Source: Torymus aiolomorphi (lineage: Eukaryota > Arthropoda > Insecta > Hymenoptera > Torymidae). Taken from it: DNA of 64,000 bases. The stretch spans positions 63,556,522-63,620,521 of the forward strand of contig CM070877.1 of NCBI GenBank assembly GCA_036365515.1. The letters run 5' to 3'. Shown in pieces: positions 11,205 through 23,168 of this stretch. Both the position numbers and the translations under genes were made by a program. Position 1 is the first letter of the stretch. Every line of letters begins with the position of its first letter. A model generated the notes under the pieces. The model searched no databases, had not been told where the DNA came from, and was given only the letters and a program-made list of their open reading frames with translations.

Positions 11205-14200
11205 ATGGATAATTTTGTACAAGAAATGTTAAATAAATGGAGTTTAACAAACTACGTAAAGCTGTTTAAGTGTAAGTATAGTAAACTAAAGCTTTTTCTT
11301 AGACTAGAATTTATAGGTTAGAAATAAAAAAAATGTAGTTTTAATATCAATTAATGGTGTTTGATAATGTTCAAATCATGATAGAAATGCGTAAAGCATT
11401 TAGTTCACTGCTTAAAGTTGAAGATTAGAATTTGTATGTAAATTTATTATTAGTTGATTCCTTCATTGGCAATATCCTTTATTGACAATGAATCCTTTAT
11501 TGATTATGTACCATATCTTGTTTTCATTGAAGTGGCTTCGATCCATCAAAATCTTTTTTCAATGATAATGTTTGTTATTGTAATTTAACAGTTAACTCCT
11601 CCGGAGAGAATATTGGCCTACGTAAGATAACTTGCTGTTTTCATTGAAGTGGCTTCGATCCATCAAAATCTTTTTTCAATGATAATGTTTGTTATTGTAA
11701 TTTAACAGTTGACTCCTCCGGAGAGAATATTGGCCTAAATAAGATAACTTGCTGTTTTCATTGAAGTGGCTTCGATTCCATCAAAATCTTTTTTCAATGA
11801 TAATGTTTGTTATTGTAATTTAACAGTTGACTCCTCCGGAGAGAATATTGGCCTACGTAAGATAACTTGCTGTTTTCATTGAAGTGGCTTCGATTCCATC
11901 AAAATCTTTTTTCAATGATAATGTTTGTTGTTGTAATTTAACAGTTGACTCCTCTGGAGAGAATATTGGCCTACGTAAGATAACTTGCTGTTTTCATTGA
12001 AGTGGCTTCGATTCCATCAAAATCTTTTTTCAATGATAATGTTTGTTATTGTAATTTAACAGTTGACTCCTCCGGAGAGAATATTGGCCTACGTAAGATA
12101 ACTTGCTGTTTTCATTGAAGTGGCTTCGATTCCATCAAAATCTTTTTTCAATGATAATGTTTGTTATTGTAATTTAACAGTTGACTCCTCCGGAGAGAAT
12201 ATTGGCCTACGTAAGATAACTTGCTGTTTTCATTGAAGTGGCTTCGATTCCAGCAAGATCTTTTTTCAATAGAAATCAATATTTTGCCTAACTTTTTAAA
12301 CTTTTAAAATTTTTTCTAATATTTGAAGAATAGTATTCATTTTTTTTTATTTACCTAAGAGATCTGCTTTAAATTATAAAATAATACAAGGAATAGTTGA
12401 AAATTTTGAAAATTGCTGTACATTTGTGGTTATATTCAAAATTTGTATATTTTAGTTTATAATGTAGACGAAAGTGCTTTCCGTACATTGACTGAGGATC
12501 TCATAGATAAAATTTTTCCTGTTGAGGAATTAAAAGCGAAGGATGAATTTAAAAATAAGTATAAAGCTTACTTAATGAGCGATGATTGTCATGAAACTAG
12601 TCCACTTGAAATTAATGTAGTGCAAGTAGAAAATATCTCGCCAAATATAATGAAACCTAATAGTAATGGAAGTTTTGAAAGTTTACATAAAATTAATGAA
12701 GAGATGTCACTTGATTTTGATATTGAACCAGGGTCAAGTAAAAATTCAGAAGCTACAGATATCGATGATAATGTTGAAGTCTTAGTTTGTGGTGAAAAGC
12801 TAGCCGCATTTATTTTAGTTGAAAATTCATATACTCACAGTACATATTAATTTTTATTGTCTTTATCTCAACTATAAATTTTGATTATTGTTATAATCAT
12901 TATATATTTTCCAAAAATCTTTACAGTAGAAAAAAATATGCCATTATTTAAATTGCTAAATGAAACGGTCACAGGAAAAATAATTTTATACCACTATAAA
13001 CATGAAAACAAAGTTTTGCAAAAGGATTTATGTAAAATTATTATAGAAAAAGAGATGAGAGATAGTTTAAGCACTGCAACACCATTGTCGTAAGAAAATA
13101 AATAGATTATATTAAAATTTGTATATAAAAAGTGTTAGAATTTTTTTTTTTTTTTTCATGTCTTTAATATCTTAGACCTGTAGAAAAATATGCTGTAGAA
13201 ATATTAGACTATATTCATTGAGGTTAATTTATTTCGGGTAATTACTTAATAATATTCATTATAATGATTATTTTAGATTAGGTAAAAATAGATTTCTGCA
13301 ATTAAGAGATGACATAACAAAATTGTTCAAAACCGAAGTTATCAAGGATCTGTACTATACACCAGCATATTACGTGCGTACTAAAGAAGGTCAACTTAAA
13401 AAAAAAAATGCAATTGGATTTTTAGTTAGTGCATATTCTACATTTAGAGATAAGTTGATAAGTATTGGAATTTATGAATCGGAAATTAAAGTACAATCAA
13501 GCAAGTCTAGCAAGAAAAATAAAAAGAAAGGTGTGTTAGCATTTTTAGTTTTATTTCTATAATTTTTTTAAAATCAAGGTTAAATTATTATCATTATTGT
13601 ATAAATTCATTCTTTGGGTACATTCAATGGATTTACATACGTTATTAAAATGTACAATTCAATATTCTTTATTTCAGAACCAAATAAATATGTCATAGAT
13701 ATAAACGTTTTGTATGATAGTAATCCAGTTGACAATGACAATGTGTTAGGCACATGGAAAATATCATTTTTTGAAAGGCACGAAAAATTATATATATCAA
13801 AAAATTCACTTGAAATTTGAAATGAATTTTCCGTTTTAAAATCTTCTTTAGGTCCACAATTAGTGAGTCAAATTAAATTATACTTACACTGATTTATAAT
13901 TTATAGTAAAAACATAACAAATTTTAAAACATTTAAAACATTCTTTCTTTTTTCACAGGTAAACCTAGATTTCGAGGAAATAATTAAAAAATAAAAAGTT
14001 CCCCAGAAGATAGACATAAAAACATAGATATTTCAAAACGTTTAATTACAGTTTGTCCTGGATTAGCACAGAAAATTATTTCCTTTGGAAATCAAGAAAA
14101 CGAAAACAAAAAAACTCCTGCTAAAAAAAAAAAAAAAATAATATAATAATGTGAAATAGTTTTTAGAAAAAAATACACCACAAACGATAGATGGTTAATA

Positions 14201-14812
14201 TTTTTTATTGATTAAATTTTGAATAACTTTAGTTATTAAATTCCATTATAATTTTTCAGATCATAAAAATATTGTAGCGTTTTTGCTTCTTCCAAGACTA
14301 ATTAATTACACCAGCAGAGTCACCGGTGCTGAAAAATTTGATAAAGCAGAAATATCAAATTCATTTATCTTCCACGTTGACGTAATAATTATTTGGTTTT
14401 ATTTTTCAAATGTTTATAAATCTGTTTCTTGTTTAAAAATAATAATCCATTTTTTCAGGTTGAAGTAATTTCAAATGATGTAATTGCAGGCGTAATCGAC
14501 GACAGAAGAAATTTTTTTAAAAGCATTAATGCGAGTTCGCTGCAACCTTACATCCTTGTTGTTGGCCCTTTAGCTAATATAAAAGCTTGTTACGTAGTTT
14601 TAGATACAGTTAAATACGAATGTAAAACGGTATTAGAAGCAGTAGACTTATGTTTTAAAACATTTTTTTCTTTGCAAAGTGATTATAATGTATGTTGCCC
14701 ACATGTATGGGCTTTCTTTCATAAGTGTATTTATGAAATTAAGGGGATAAAGGGAATTGTTGCACAAAAAAAGGTTTTGGAGTTCTATGCACAAATCGAT
14801 AAAATAAAATAG
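11205..14812 (+). CDS. Multi-exon SAM-like gene of the CACTA-like element
   Basis: This is the first gene of the transposon. Exon 1 (11205-11271) starts at ATG and reads a SAM-domain-like start, MLNKWSLTNYVKLFK. Its GTAAGT donor joins an acceptor at 12455 in matching phase, giving YNVDESAFRTLTEDLIDKIF. Further exons with phase-compatible joins are about 12927-13089 (donor GTAAGA), 13277-13530 (donor GTGTGT; RFLQLRDDITKLF, then a Lys-rich tail) and from 13678. Late exons are about 14262-14383 and 14459-14812. Joins near 12850 and 13820-14260 were not resolved and may hide damage. The product probably accompanies the transposase, perhaps in DNA binding or oligomerisation, but its function is not known to me. 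Intron 1 holds the 118-bp tandem array. Confidence 0.6.
11514..12275. repeat. 118-bp tandem repeat inside transposon intron 1
   Basis: Units begin near 11514, 11631, 11748, 11866, 11984, 12102 and 12220, with spacings of 117-118 bp. They are nearly identical (CTTGCTGTTTTCATTGAAG ... TGACTCCTCCGGAGAG ... CCTACGTAAGATAA). Each unit includes the short palindrome CTCCGGAG, and most carry a donor-like GTAAGAT. No ORF. Confidence 0.9.
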
Positions 14813-14912
14813 TTTTAATATTTCATTTTAAAATTTACTTTAAATAATTGATTATTTATTTGTAGTTTTAATAAATTATTTGTAGCTTTAGTTTGTATTA
14901 TTACGAATAAAA

Positions 14913-17007
14913 ATGGATTTGCAAAACGGAATTTTGAAGTTAACCTGCGAATTGTACCGAGACTTAAAACTATCAAGATCGCAAATTCAAAATATCTTAA
15001 CATCTTTTAAATCATTTATTAATGATTATTATCATCCCTTTTTATTAAACAATTTAAATGATAGTCTTAATAAAGCTATTAATAGGGAAGTTAGCGACTG
15101 TATTCATAATGTATTAAAGGAGTGTAAAAATCCCTTTCAAAATTTCGAAACAGAATACAAACGATTAAAGTTATATAAAAATTTGCATTTGTACATTGAT
15201 CCTGAAATTTGTTCTCTACATGAAGAATATGTACCAAAATTGCAGGGAAGTCAAGTTTTGGAAACCATGAAAACTTATTCAATAGTACATTTATCTTTAA
15301 AAATTTTCACTGACAAAATTATTTGAAATTGAAAATTTGCTTAGTTCAACATTACAGTACATGCAAGAATTACAGTCTGAAGAAACTTTAATTTCAAATT
15401 TTATCCAAGGATCATTGTGGAAAAAAGTAAAGGCAAGTTTTAAAAAAGAGGGTATTGTGTTGCCTCTAAATATTTACTACGATGATGTAGAAACTGGAAA
15501 TCCATTGGGTTCTCATGCCGGAAAATATCATCTTGGCACAGTTTACGCAAGTGTACCTTGCTTACCTCCAAACTTTGGTTCGAAACTGGATAGCATCTTT
15601 TTAACAGATTTATTTTACTCAAAAGATAGAAAGCGTTTTGGAAATAAAGCTATTTTTAAAAAACTTATAAGTGAATTAAAAGAATTAGAAGATGAAGGTA
15701 TCAATATTTTATTGGATGGAAAAATTACTAAAATTTATTTTATACTTGTTTTAATTCTTGGAGACAACTTAGGACTTAACAGTTTGTTGGGTTTTGTTGA
15801 GTCATTTGCGTCTACGTATTATTGCCGGATTTGTTATGGTACTCCGCATGAAACAAAACGTTTAACTTTAGAAGATGAAACCTTACTACGAACCTGTGAA
15901 AAATATGAGGCAGATATAAAAAATATTGATTATAAGAACACCGGAATAAAGGAAGCATGTATTTTCAACGAACTGAAATCTTTTCACGTTATATAAAATT
16001 CATCAATTGATATAATGCATGATGTTATGGAAGGTGTTGCAAATGATGTGATGTCGAAAATTGTATTAAAATTAGTAGAAGAAAAATATTTTTCAATACA
16101 TGCTCTGAATAATTGTTTGAGAACAACGAATTTTGCTTTCGAATCATCAAATGTTCCTCTTCCTATTTCTCTTGATTATGTAAAATCGCAAGGCCGAATG
16201 AAAATGTCTGCATCAGAAATGCTCTTTTTCACGCGGTATTTTGGCTTAATGATGGGAGAGTATGTGCCAGATGATTGTGAAATGTGGTTATTGTACATTA
16301 AATTGAGAGAAATAGTTCACATAATAACATTTCCAGAAATACTGCCTTCTTATCTTCATCATTTACAAATTTTAATAGACGAACATCATAAATTATATAG
16401 AAAGTTATTTGGTGATTTAAAAGCTAAGTTTCACATGTTGACTCACTACATTCGTATAATACAGCAGAATGGACCTGTAATAAATATATCTACTTTACGC
16501 TTTGAGTCGAAACATACAGAAATTAAATCAATTGTTGAATCGTCATCTTCAAAAAAATTTGTATTACAGTCTGTAGCAACAAGATATGCACTAAGTTTAA
16601 TGCACCTCCGATACCAGAAATACAAACAAATGTATAGTATATTCGGTCCTGAAGTAGAAAATGATGACGCTAAGATTATTTTCCCATCTGCTAAGATAAG
16701 TAAGCAGTTTACTAAACTTACCATTAACGATGTAACTTATGAGTCCGGCGTAATAATTTTAGCTAAAATTTGTGACAGTGGCCCACAATTTGGACTAATA
16801 AGTGGAGTTTTTTTAGTAGATGATGTTGTTTATTTCAGTTATACACCGTATAAAATTTTTGGTTTCAATAAACATTACTACGGATACAGCGTCATAATTA
16901 ATAATAACAAAAGAATTATTACGTACGACGATTTACCATTTAGAACACCATGTATATTAATTAAAAAGAATAATATTTCGTACATTGCAACAAGATGTAT
17001 CGTATAA
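14913..17007 (+). pseudogene. CACTA-like transposase, one frameshift and one stop
   Basis: About 690 codons of a transposase common in animal genomes. Recognisable blocks are DDVETGNPLGSHAGKYHLG (from about 15484), LILGDNLGLNSLLGFVESF (about 15750), a Cys pair YYCRICYGTPHETK (about 15820) and HDVMEGV (about 16018), then a long C-terminal region ending KNNISYIATRCIV. The reading frame shifts by one base near 15315 and a TAA stop lies at 15994-15996, in the same frame as the HDVMEGV block. Both lesions are small. It would catalyse cut-and-paste of elements with the CACGGAAAG termini; this copy is probably inactive. Confidence 0.8.
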
Positions 17008-17634
17008 AAATGATTAATACATAAATATTTTTATAATATATGTTATTACAAATGTGTATATAATGGAATTTAAATAAACATTGTATATAAACAATTTGAA
17101 ATACGATTTTTTTCCTAACCTTTATTTTGTTAATTAGAATTTTTTATATTCGTTTAATTTTGATTACGTTAATAAATTTTTATCAATAAAATTATATATA
17201 TGCTGTAATGCGTATAATTGTTGTACAAATAATTTTGCATACACTTATGCGTGCGCGTGCATGCGCATCTGCACGAATATAATATGCTTATATAATGCAC
17301 CTGCGCGATATATATAAAACGTATTTTTATTTGCTGCGCTTGACCCGTGGGAAAATAGCAGCATATGTTGAATTTACAGATACGTAGTACGTGAAAATGG
17401 AGTTCCAACAGTAGTACGGGAAAAACCGATACCACGTATTTGAAAACGGCAGACTTCACCTCGCAAATACAGACACTAACATAAGTACCTTAAATTTAAG
17501 TACCTGTCATCGGTTAAACTGAACATGTTACGATAATTTGTAGGAACAAGGTATAGAAATTATACATAACTAACGCTAGTGCGTGTTTTTCCGGGGAAAA
17601 CTTCTTTCCGTGTGTGTGATTTTTTTATCTTGCC

Positions 17635-18298
17635 TTAATGGGGCTAGACACCTTTTTTCTGAAATAAGAAATCATATTTTAATACATAAATGTAAACTAA
17701 TTATTTCATACTTTTTACATATAAAAGTGGGTATACTTACCTTACCTTAGAACTTTCTCCGATGGCCTTTTATATGTTTCAGAATCATAGTCATCGATGA
17801 AACAAGTTTTTTCACTATCCGTAAGCTTTGAAATTTTCCTGTGGATGGATTGACTCCAGATTTGAACTAAATTACTCCTGAATAGTATAATTCTCATATG
17901 AGTGTAGGGATTTAGGATTAAATGTCCGAAAAAATTTTTACCACAGAAAATTTTGAAAAAATTGAAAAAATAAAAAAAATTCTTGAAAAATAGCACAAAT
18001 TTTTTTTTTTCTCATCGGATCCAAAATCCCTACACTCATATGAGAATTATACTATTCAGGAGTAATTTAGTTCAAATCTGGAGTTGATCCAACAAGAAGG
18101 AATTTCAAAACTTACGAATAGTGGAAAAACTTGTTTCATCGATGACTATGGTTCTGGACAATATACAGGGCCCAGACCAAGGTCTAAGGTGAGGAATATA
18201 CCCCCTTTTATGGGTAAAAAGTGGGAAATAATTAGTTTACGTTTGTGAATTAAAATATGACTTTTTAATTCAGAAAAAAAGGTGTCTAGCCCCCTTAA
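17635..18298. mobile_element. TTAA-flanked foldback (GGGGCTAGACACC family), 664 bp
   Basis: It starts TTAATGGGGCTAGACACC and ends GGTGTCTAGCCCCCTTAA. Long arms include TCATATGAGTGTAGGGAT, its complement near 18032, and GAAACAAGTTTTT/AAAAACTTGTTTC. It sits in the TTAA of a minisatellite unit, like the foldback at 10415. The two minus-strand ORFs inside have no recognisable product. Confidence 0.8.
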
Positions 18299-18400
18299 CT
18301 GGCTGGATGACTTTTTTATCTTGATAGCTGGCTTGATGAATTTAACCTTGCCTTAACTGGTTGGGTGACTCTCTTACCTGACCTTAACTGGCCAGATGAT
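18299..18400. repeat. Right end of the split 31-bp minisatellite
   Basis: Three to four diverged units (CTTAACTGGCTGGATGA, CCTTAACTGGTTGGGTGA, CCTTAACTGGCCAGATGA) continue the array that began at 10150. A short piece at 17613-17634 sits between the CACTA-like element and the foldback. Confidence 0.8.
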
Positions 18401-18414
18401 TTTTATTAATAAAA

Positions 18415-18640
18415 AATTTGACATTATGTTTAAAAAAATCAATAAGATCCTAAAACGACCTTGAAGGTCAAGGACAAGGTCAAGATCATGTTCGGACGTA
18501 AAATCTTCTGCTCTTTTCATTCCCGAGGTCAAAAATAAGGGGTTCCATTTAAAAAATCGACTTGACCTTAAAATGATCTTGAAGGTCAAGGTCAAGGTCA
18601 CGATTGGATGACCCCCTCGGAACCCTACAACGGTTCTCTT
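18415..18640. repeat. GACCTT satellite, inverted relative to 1-370
   Basis: About two units carry the complement of the first satellite: CCTTGAAGGTCAAGG, CGGACGTAAAATCTTCTGC, then AGGTCAAAAATAAGGGGTTC. The opposite orientation to the array at 1-370 suggests dispersal by a mobile element. Confidence 0.75.
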
Positions 18641-19160
18641 CAAAGTTTTTTTCTATCTCTCTTAGTTTTTGAGATATTTGCCTGGTGGTTATGAAATGGG
18701 ACACCCTGTATATAAATATTTAATGTATACATGATTTTACTACTATATTCCAAAAAATGTGACTTATTTTATAATTACACTAAAATTAATAGTATGCAAT
18801 AATTTTTATGAGAAAAAACTAACAGTGAGATTTCAATTATAATTTTGAAATAAAAGAAATTATCACGTCACTTAAGGGGTCAAGTCATGGTTAATAGGTC
18901 GAAATATCGATTTTTTATTTGCTGTTTTCATAGCAAATTTCTGTAAAATAGGATTCTTTAAACCGCAATTCAAAATCGAGTTTCATTTACATGATACAGC
19001 TAAAAGTGTAAAGTAATTTTTTTAGGAATTTAACAATTTCACTCGGCATAGCTCTTTTATATATTATAATACCTTTGTTAAATCTATATTACCTTAGGTT
19101 ATGAAGCATGCATAATATAACGACTGTTACGAGTTAGAACTCGCAAATAGAGGGCTCGAT
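18641..19160. other. No gene; repeat-like tail with CACCCTGTATA
   Basis: GGGACACCCTGTATA near 18700 is a short sequence often seen in dispersed insect repeats. The rest is AT-rich with no ORF of note. Confidence 0.4.
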
Positions 19161-19164
19161 AGAA

Positions 19165-19345
19165 AGGTGTGACTCGGCGGAAAACAAACTCCGGACTTTC
19201 CGTTTTCGCGGCGAGTGCTCTTACTCTCAGCTACCAATGTCTATGCGCGACTTTCTTCGAGTTATCCTCATATTGGTGGATGCGATCCGAACCGCTTTGT
19301 CACTTTTTTTATACTATGCACAGTGTATATTACCTTCGCGCACCG
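19165..19345 (-). repeat. tRNA-like SINE fragment, copy 1
   Basis: Read on the minus strand, TAGCTGAGAGTAAGAGC resembles a tRNA A box/D arm and is followed after a short spacer by ACGGAAAGTCCGGAGTTTG. Copy 2 (19535-19705) has the same order. A shared upstream part (AATATGAGGATAACTCGAAG) is not tRNA. It is likely a tRNA-derived retroposon, not a working tRNA gene: the arms do not pair convincingly. Confidence 0.45.
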
Positions 19346-19534
19346 CAGAGAGGGATTAATACCCTCTCGTAAATTAACCCCGTTACAACAGGTATCACGT
19401 ATGCAGTTACTAAAATCGGGCAGTCCACTTTATGAACAACACGGTACGAGCCACTTCTTAACGATGACTTGACTTCAGAATAGTACGAGTAAGAATTCCT
19501 AAGTAAACAAATGGAGGAGGACTCGAGAAAAAAC

Positions 19535-19705
19535 GGTATGGCGTGACTCGTCAGGGAATCGAAATCCGGACCTTCCGGTTTTGCGACGCGTACTCGTTCC
19601 CTGAGGAACCAATGCATATGGGCGTCCGGCTTCGAGTCATCCTCATATTTCTAGATGCAACCCGAATCGCGTCGTGCCGTTGTGCATACTATGCACACGT
19701 AATAG
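19535..19705 (-). repeat. tRNA-like SINE fragment, copy 2
   Basis: The minus strand reads CAGGGAACGAGTACGCGTC, then ACCGGAAGGTCCGG and TTTCGATTCCC, which resembles a B box. The upstream AATATGAGGATGACTCGAAG is shared with copy 1. Both copies have the same orientation, about 370 bp apart. Confidence 0.45.
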
Positions 19706-20099
19706 GCGCTTACAGAGTCATTGTAGACAAACCTGTATATTTTTGACTTAGGTTAGAAATCTATAATGGTATAAATAAGTTTCGAGTGGAGTTTGTAAGG
19801 GCGATTGATAAACCAGATAAAAATTGGGTCTATGACCCATCCAGGCATATATTATGTAATAATTAATATATGTGCAAATCTCCGGAACCTTCAACTGTTG
19901 GAAAACTGTTTTTTACAGTAATTTATTGCTGATTTTAGCGGAGCATGCGAAGTACATAAACCAGACAGGGTATAAAATCTTTAATTTTAACTTAGAAAAC
20001 CAGTACTGTAATCCACATTAGTGTCCAACACAGGCTCAAGTCTGGGGATGTACAAAACTGTCAAAAAAAGTCGCTGAAACCGGTTTCATGATCGTGCTC

Positions 20100-21480
<1,381 letters not shown>

Positions 21481-21874
21481 CTTAACTATAATCGAGGTTT
21501 AGCAAAGAATTCTAATAATACTTTTTTAAAATAAGGTCGCATAAACGATGCGCGAACATCGCGGGGCAGCGCATTCCACAGGTATGTCACACCGATGTAG
21601 GAGTATCGCAGGCAAACAGTCTCAAATTTTGGTAGCGTTAAATCTAGTACCGATGTCCTCTTACTACCTAACCCACCGCACGACCTGAAGTTGAACTTAT
21701 CCAACAGATATTTAGGCTGTTTAGACCGCAGAATTGAGGCTAGAAGACATAATGAAAAGTAGTCTCGCCTGGTCTCAAACACCATAATATTATTGGCTTC
21801 ATAGTCTGGTATAATATGCTCGTAGATTTTTGTACCAGTAACAAAGCGAACTGCTGCATGTTTGCATGTATTTA

Positions 21875-23168
21875 CGAGGGTCATTTGATAAGTACCTAGC
21901 CTACAAATGAAAACACCAAAATTTTACAAAAAATAAAATTTATTTTTCAATGTAGTCTCCTTTTAGTTGAATACATTTGGTCCAGCGGTGTTCCAATTTT
22001 TTTAACCCCGTTGAAAAAAATGTTTTCTCTTGGTTTGCAAAATAGGCCTCCGTGGCGGCGATTATTTCGTTATTGGAGCGGAATCTCTTCCCGGCGAGCG
22101 AATTTTTTAGGTTCGGAAACAAAAAAAAGTCGCACGGAGCCAAATCTGGAGAATACGGTGGATGAGGCAGCAGTTCGTAGCGTAATTCGACCAATTTAGC
22201 TGTGGCGAGTGCAGAAGTGTGAGCCGGTGCATTATCGTGGTGGAAAAGCACTTTCTTTTTAGACAAATGGGGCCGTTTTTCTTCTAACACGGCATCAAAT
22301 CGGCTCAATAGTTCGGCGTAGTACTGTCCTGTGACCGTTTTGCCCTTCTCCAGATAGTCAATAAAAATCACACCTTGAGAATCCCAGAAAACAGTGGCCA
22401 TCACCTTTCCGGCCGACGGGACCGTCTTCGCCTTCTTCGGAGCAGGTTCACCGGGTAAGGTCCACTGTTTTGAATGCTCCTTGGTCTCTGGAGTGTAGTA
22501 GTGAATCCATGTTTCGTCGACGGTCACGTAACGACGCAAAAACTCTTTTGGATTGCGATTAAACAGCTCCAAACACTGTTCTGAACTGGTCACACGGATG
22601 CGCGTGTTGTCTGCAGTCAGCAAACGCGGCACCCACCTTGCTGACAGCTTCCCCATGCCTAAAATCTCATGTAGGATATGCCACACGCGTTCTTCTGAGA
22701 TGCCTACTATCGCAGCTATCTCGTGCACCTTTAATCGGCGGTCTGACAAAACGATATCGTGTATTTTTGTCACGTTCTCCTCCGTAGTGGCTGTTTTCGG
22801 AGCACCTGGGCGTGGATCATCAAAAACCGACGTACGACCACGTTGAAACTCGTTATACCAAAATTTAACGGTCGCCATCGAAGGAGAAGCATCCCCATAC
22901 ACTGCATCCAAGCGTTCTTTAATTTCACTGCGCGATTTCCCTTCCAAAAACAAGAATCGAATCACCGACCGATATTGTTCTTTCTCCATTTTTTCAAAAA
23001 TCAACGGACACATTTGCTTTCACACGCTCTCAAAAATAAACTACAACTCCGATCCGGCTGAAATTTCGTCTGTAACCGTTTACAGGAAGATACTGCACTG
23101 TAGTGTATTTCTGGTGCGATAGTGGCACCATCTGGCGGTGAGGCTAGGTACTTGTCAAATGACCCTCG
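21875..23168 (-). mobile_element. Mariner element, complete, 1294 bp
   Basis: Terminal inverted repeats of about 27 bp (left CGAGGGTCATTTGATAAGTA, right its complement with two mismatches) are flanked by TA at 21873-21874 and 23169-23170. The transposase fills the interior. It landed inside the LINE pseudogene. Confidence 0.95.
21940..23013 (-). CDS. Mariner transposase, apparently intact
   Basis: A 357-residue open frame; translation may really start at Met9 (22989, MEKEQYRSV), the usual mariner-type start, giving 349 residues. An N-terminal paired helix-turn-helix region (FLFLEGKSRSEIKERL; VHEIAAIVGISEERVW) binds the inverted repeats. The linker motif WVPRLLT replaces the usual WVPHEL. The catalytic triad is D166 (VTVDETW), D260 (FHHDNAPAHT) and D295 (YSPDLAPCDFFLF), with exactly 34 residues between the last two (DD34D). 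No stops or frameshifts. The enzyme excises and reinserts the element at TA. Its intactness and well-matched ends suggest recent arrival. Confidence 0.95.
   Translation of the reverse strand: MCPLIFEKMEKEQYRSVIRFLFLEGKSRSEIKERLDAVYGDASPSMATVKFWYNEFQRGRTSVFDDPRPGAPKTATTEENVTKIHDIVLSDRRLKVHEIAAIVGISEERVWHILHEILGMGKLSARWVPRLLTADNTRIRVTSSEQCLELFNRNPKEFLRRYVTVDETWIHYYTPETKEHSKQWTLPGEPAPKKAKTVPSAGKVMATVFWDSQGVIFIDYLEKGKTVTGQYYAELLSRFDAVLEEKRPHLSKKKVLFHHDNAPAHTSALATAKLVELRYELLPHPPYSPDLAPCDFFLFPNLKNSLAGKRFRSNNEIIAATEAYFANQEKTFFSTGLKKLEHRWTKCIQLKGDYIEK

Larger units (their letters stand above)
10859..17612 (+). mobile_element. CACTA/Mirage-like DNA transposon, 6754 bp
   Basis: Termini CACGGAAAGAAGTTTTC (10859) and its complement (ending 17612) form the terminal inverted repeat. 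Subterminal complements GGTATCGGTTTTTCCCGTA (11040) and TACGGGAAAAACCGATACC (about 17416) add support. Compared with intact minisatellite units, the insertion duplicated only TG, that is a 2-bp target site. CAC ends, short target duplication, subterminal repeats and a two-gene layout fit the CACTA-Mirage-Chapaev group; the exact family is uncertain. Confidence 0.75.

Noticed and set aside
11514..12275. CRISPR-like tandem array
   Set aside because: Units are contiguous with no unique spacers, and the genome is animal.
17742..18643. Minus-strand ORFs near 18 kb
   Set aside because: They fall in a foldback palindrome and in the GACCTT satellite.
19545..19612. A functional tRNA gene on the minus strand
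   Set aside because: No proper acceptor stem or anticodon arm can be drawn; better as a SINE fragment.
22011..23061. Plus-strand ORFs opposite the mariner
   Set aside because: Antisense shadows of the transposase frame.
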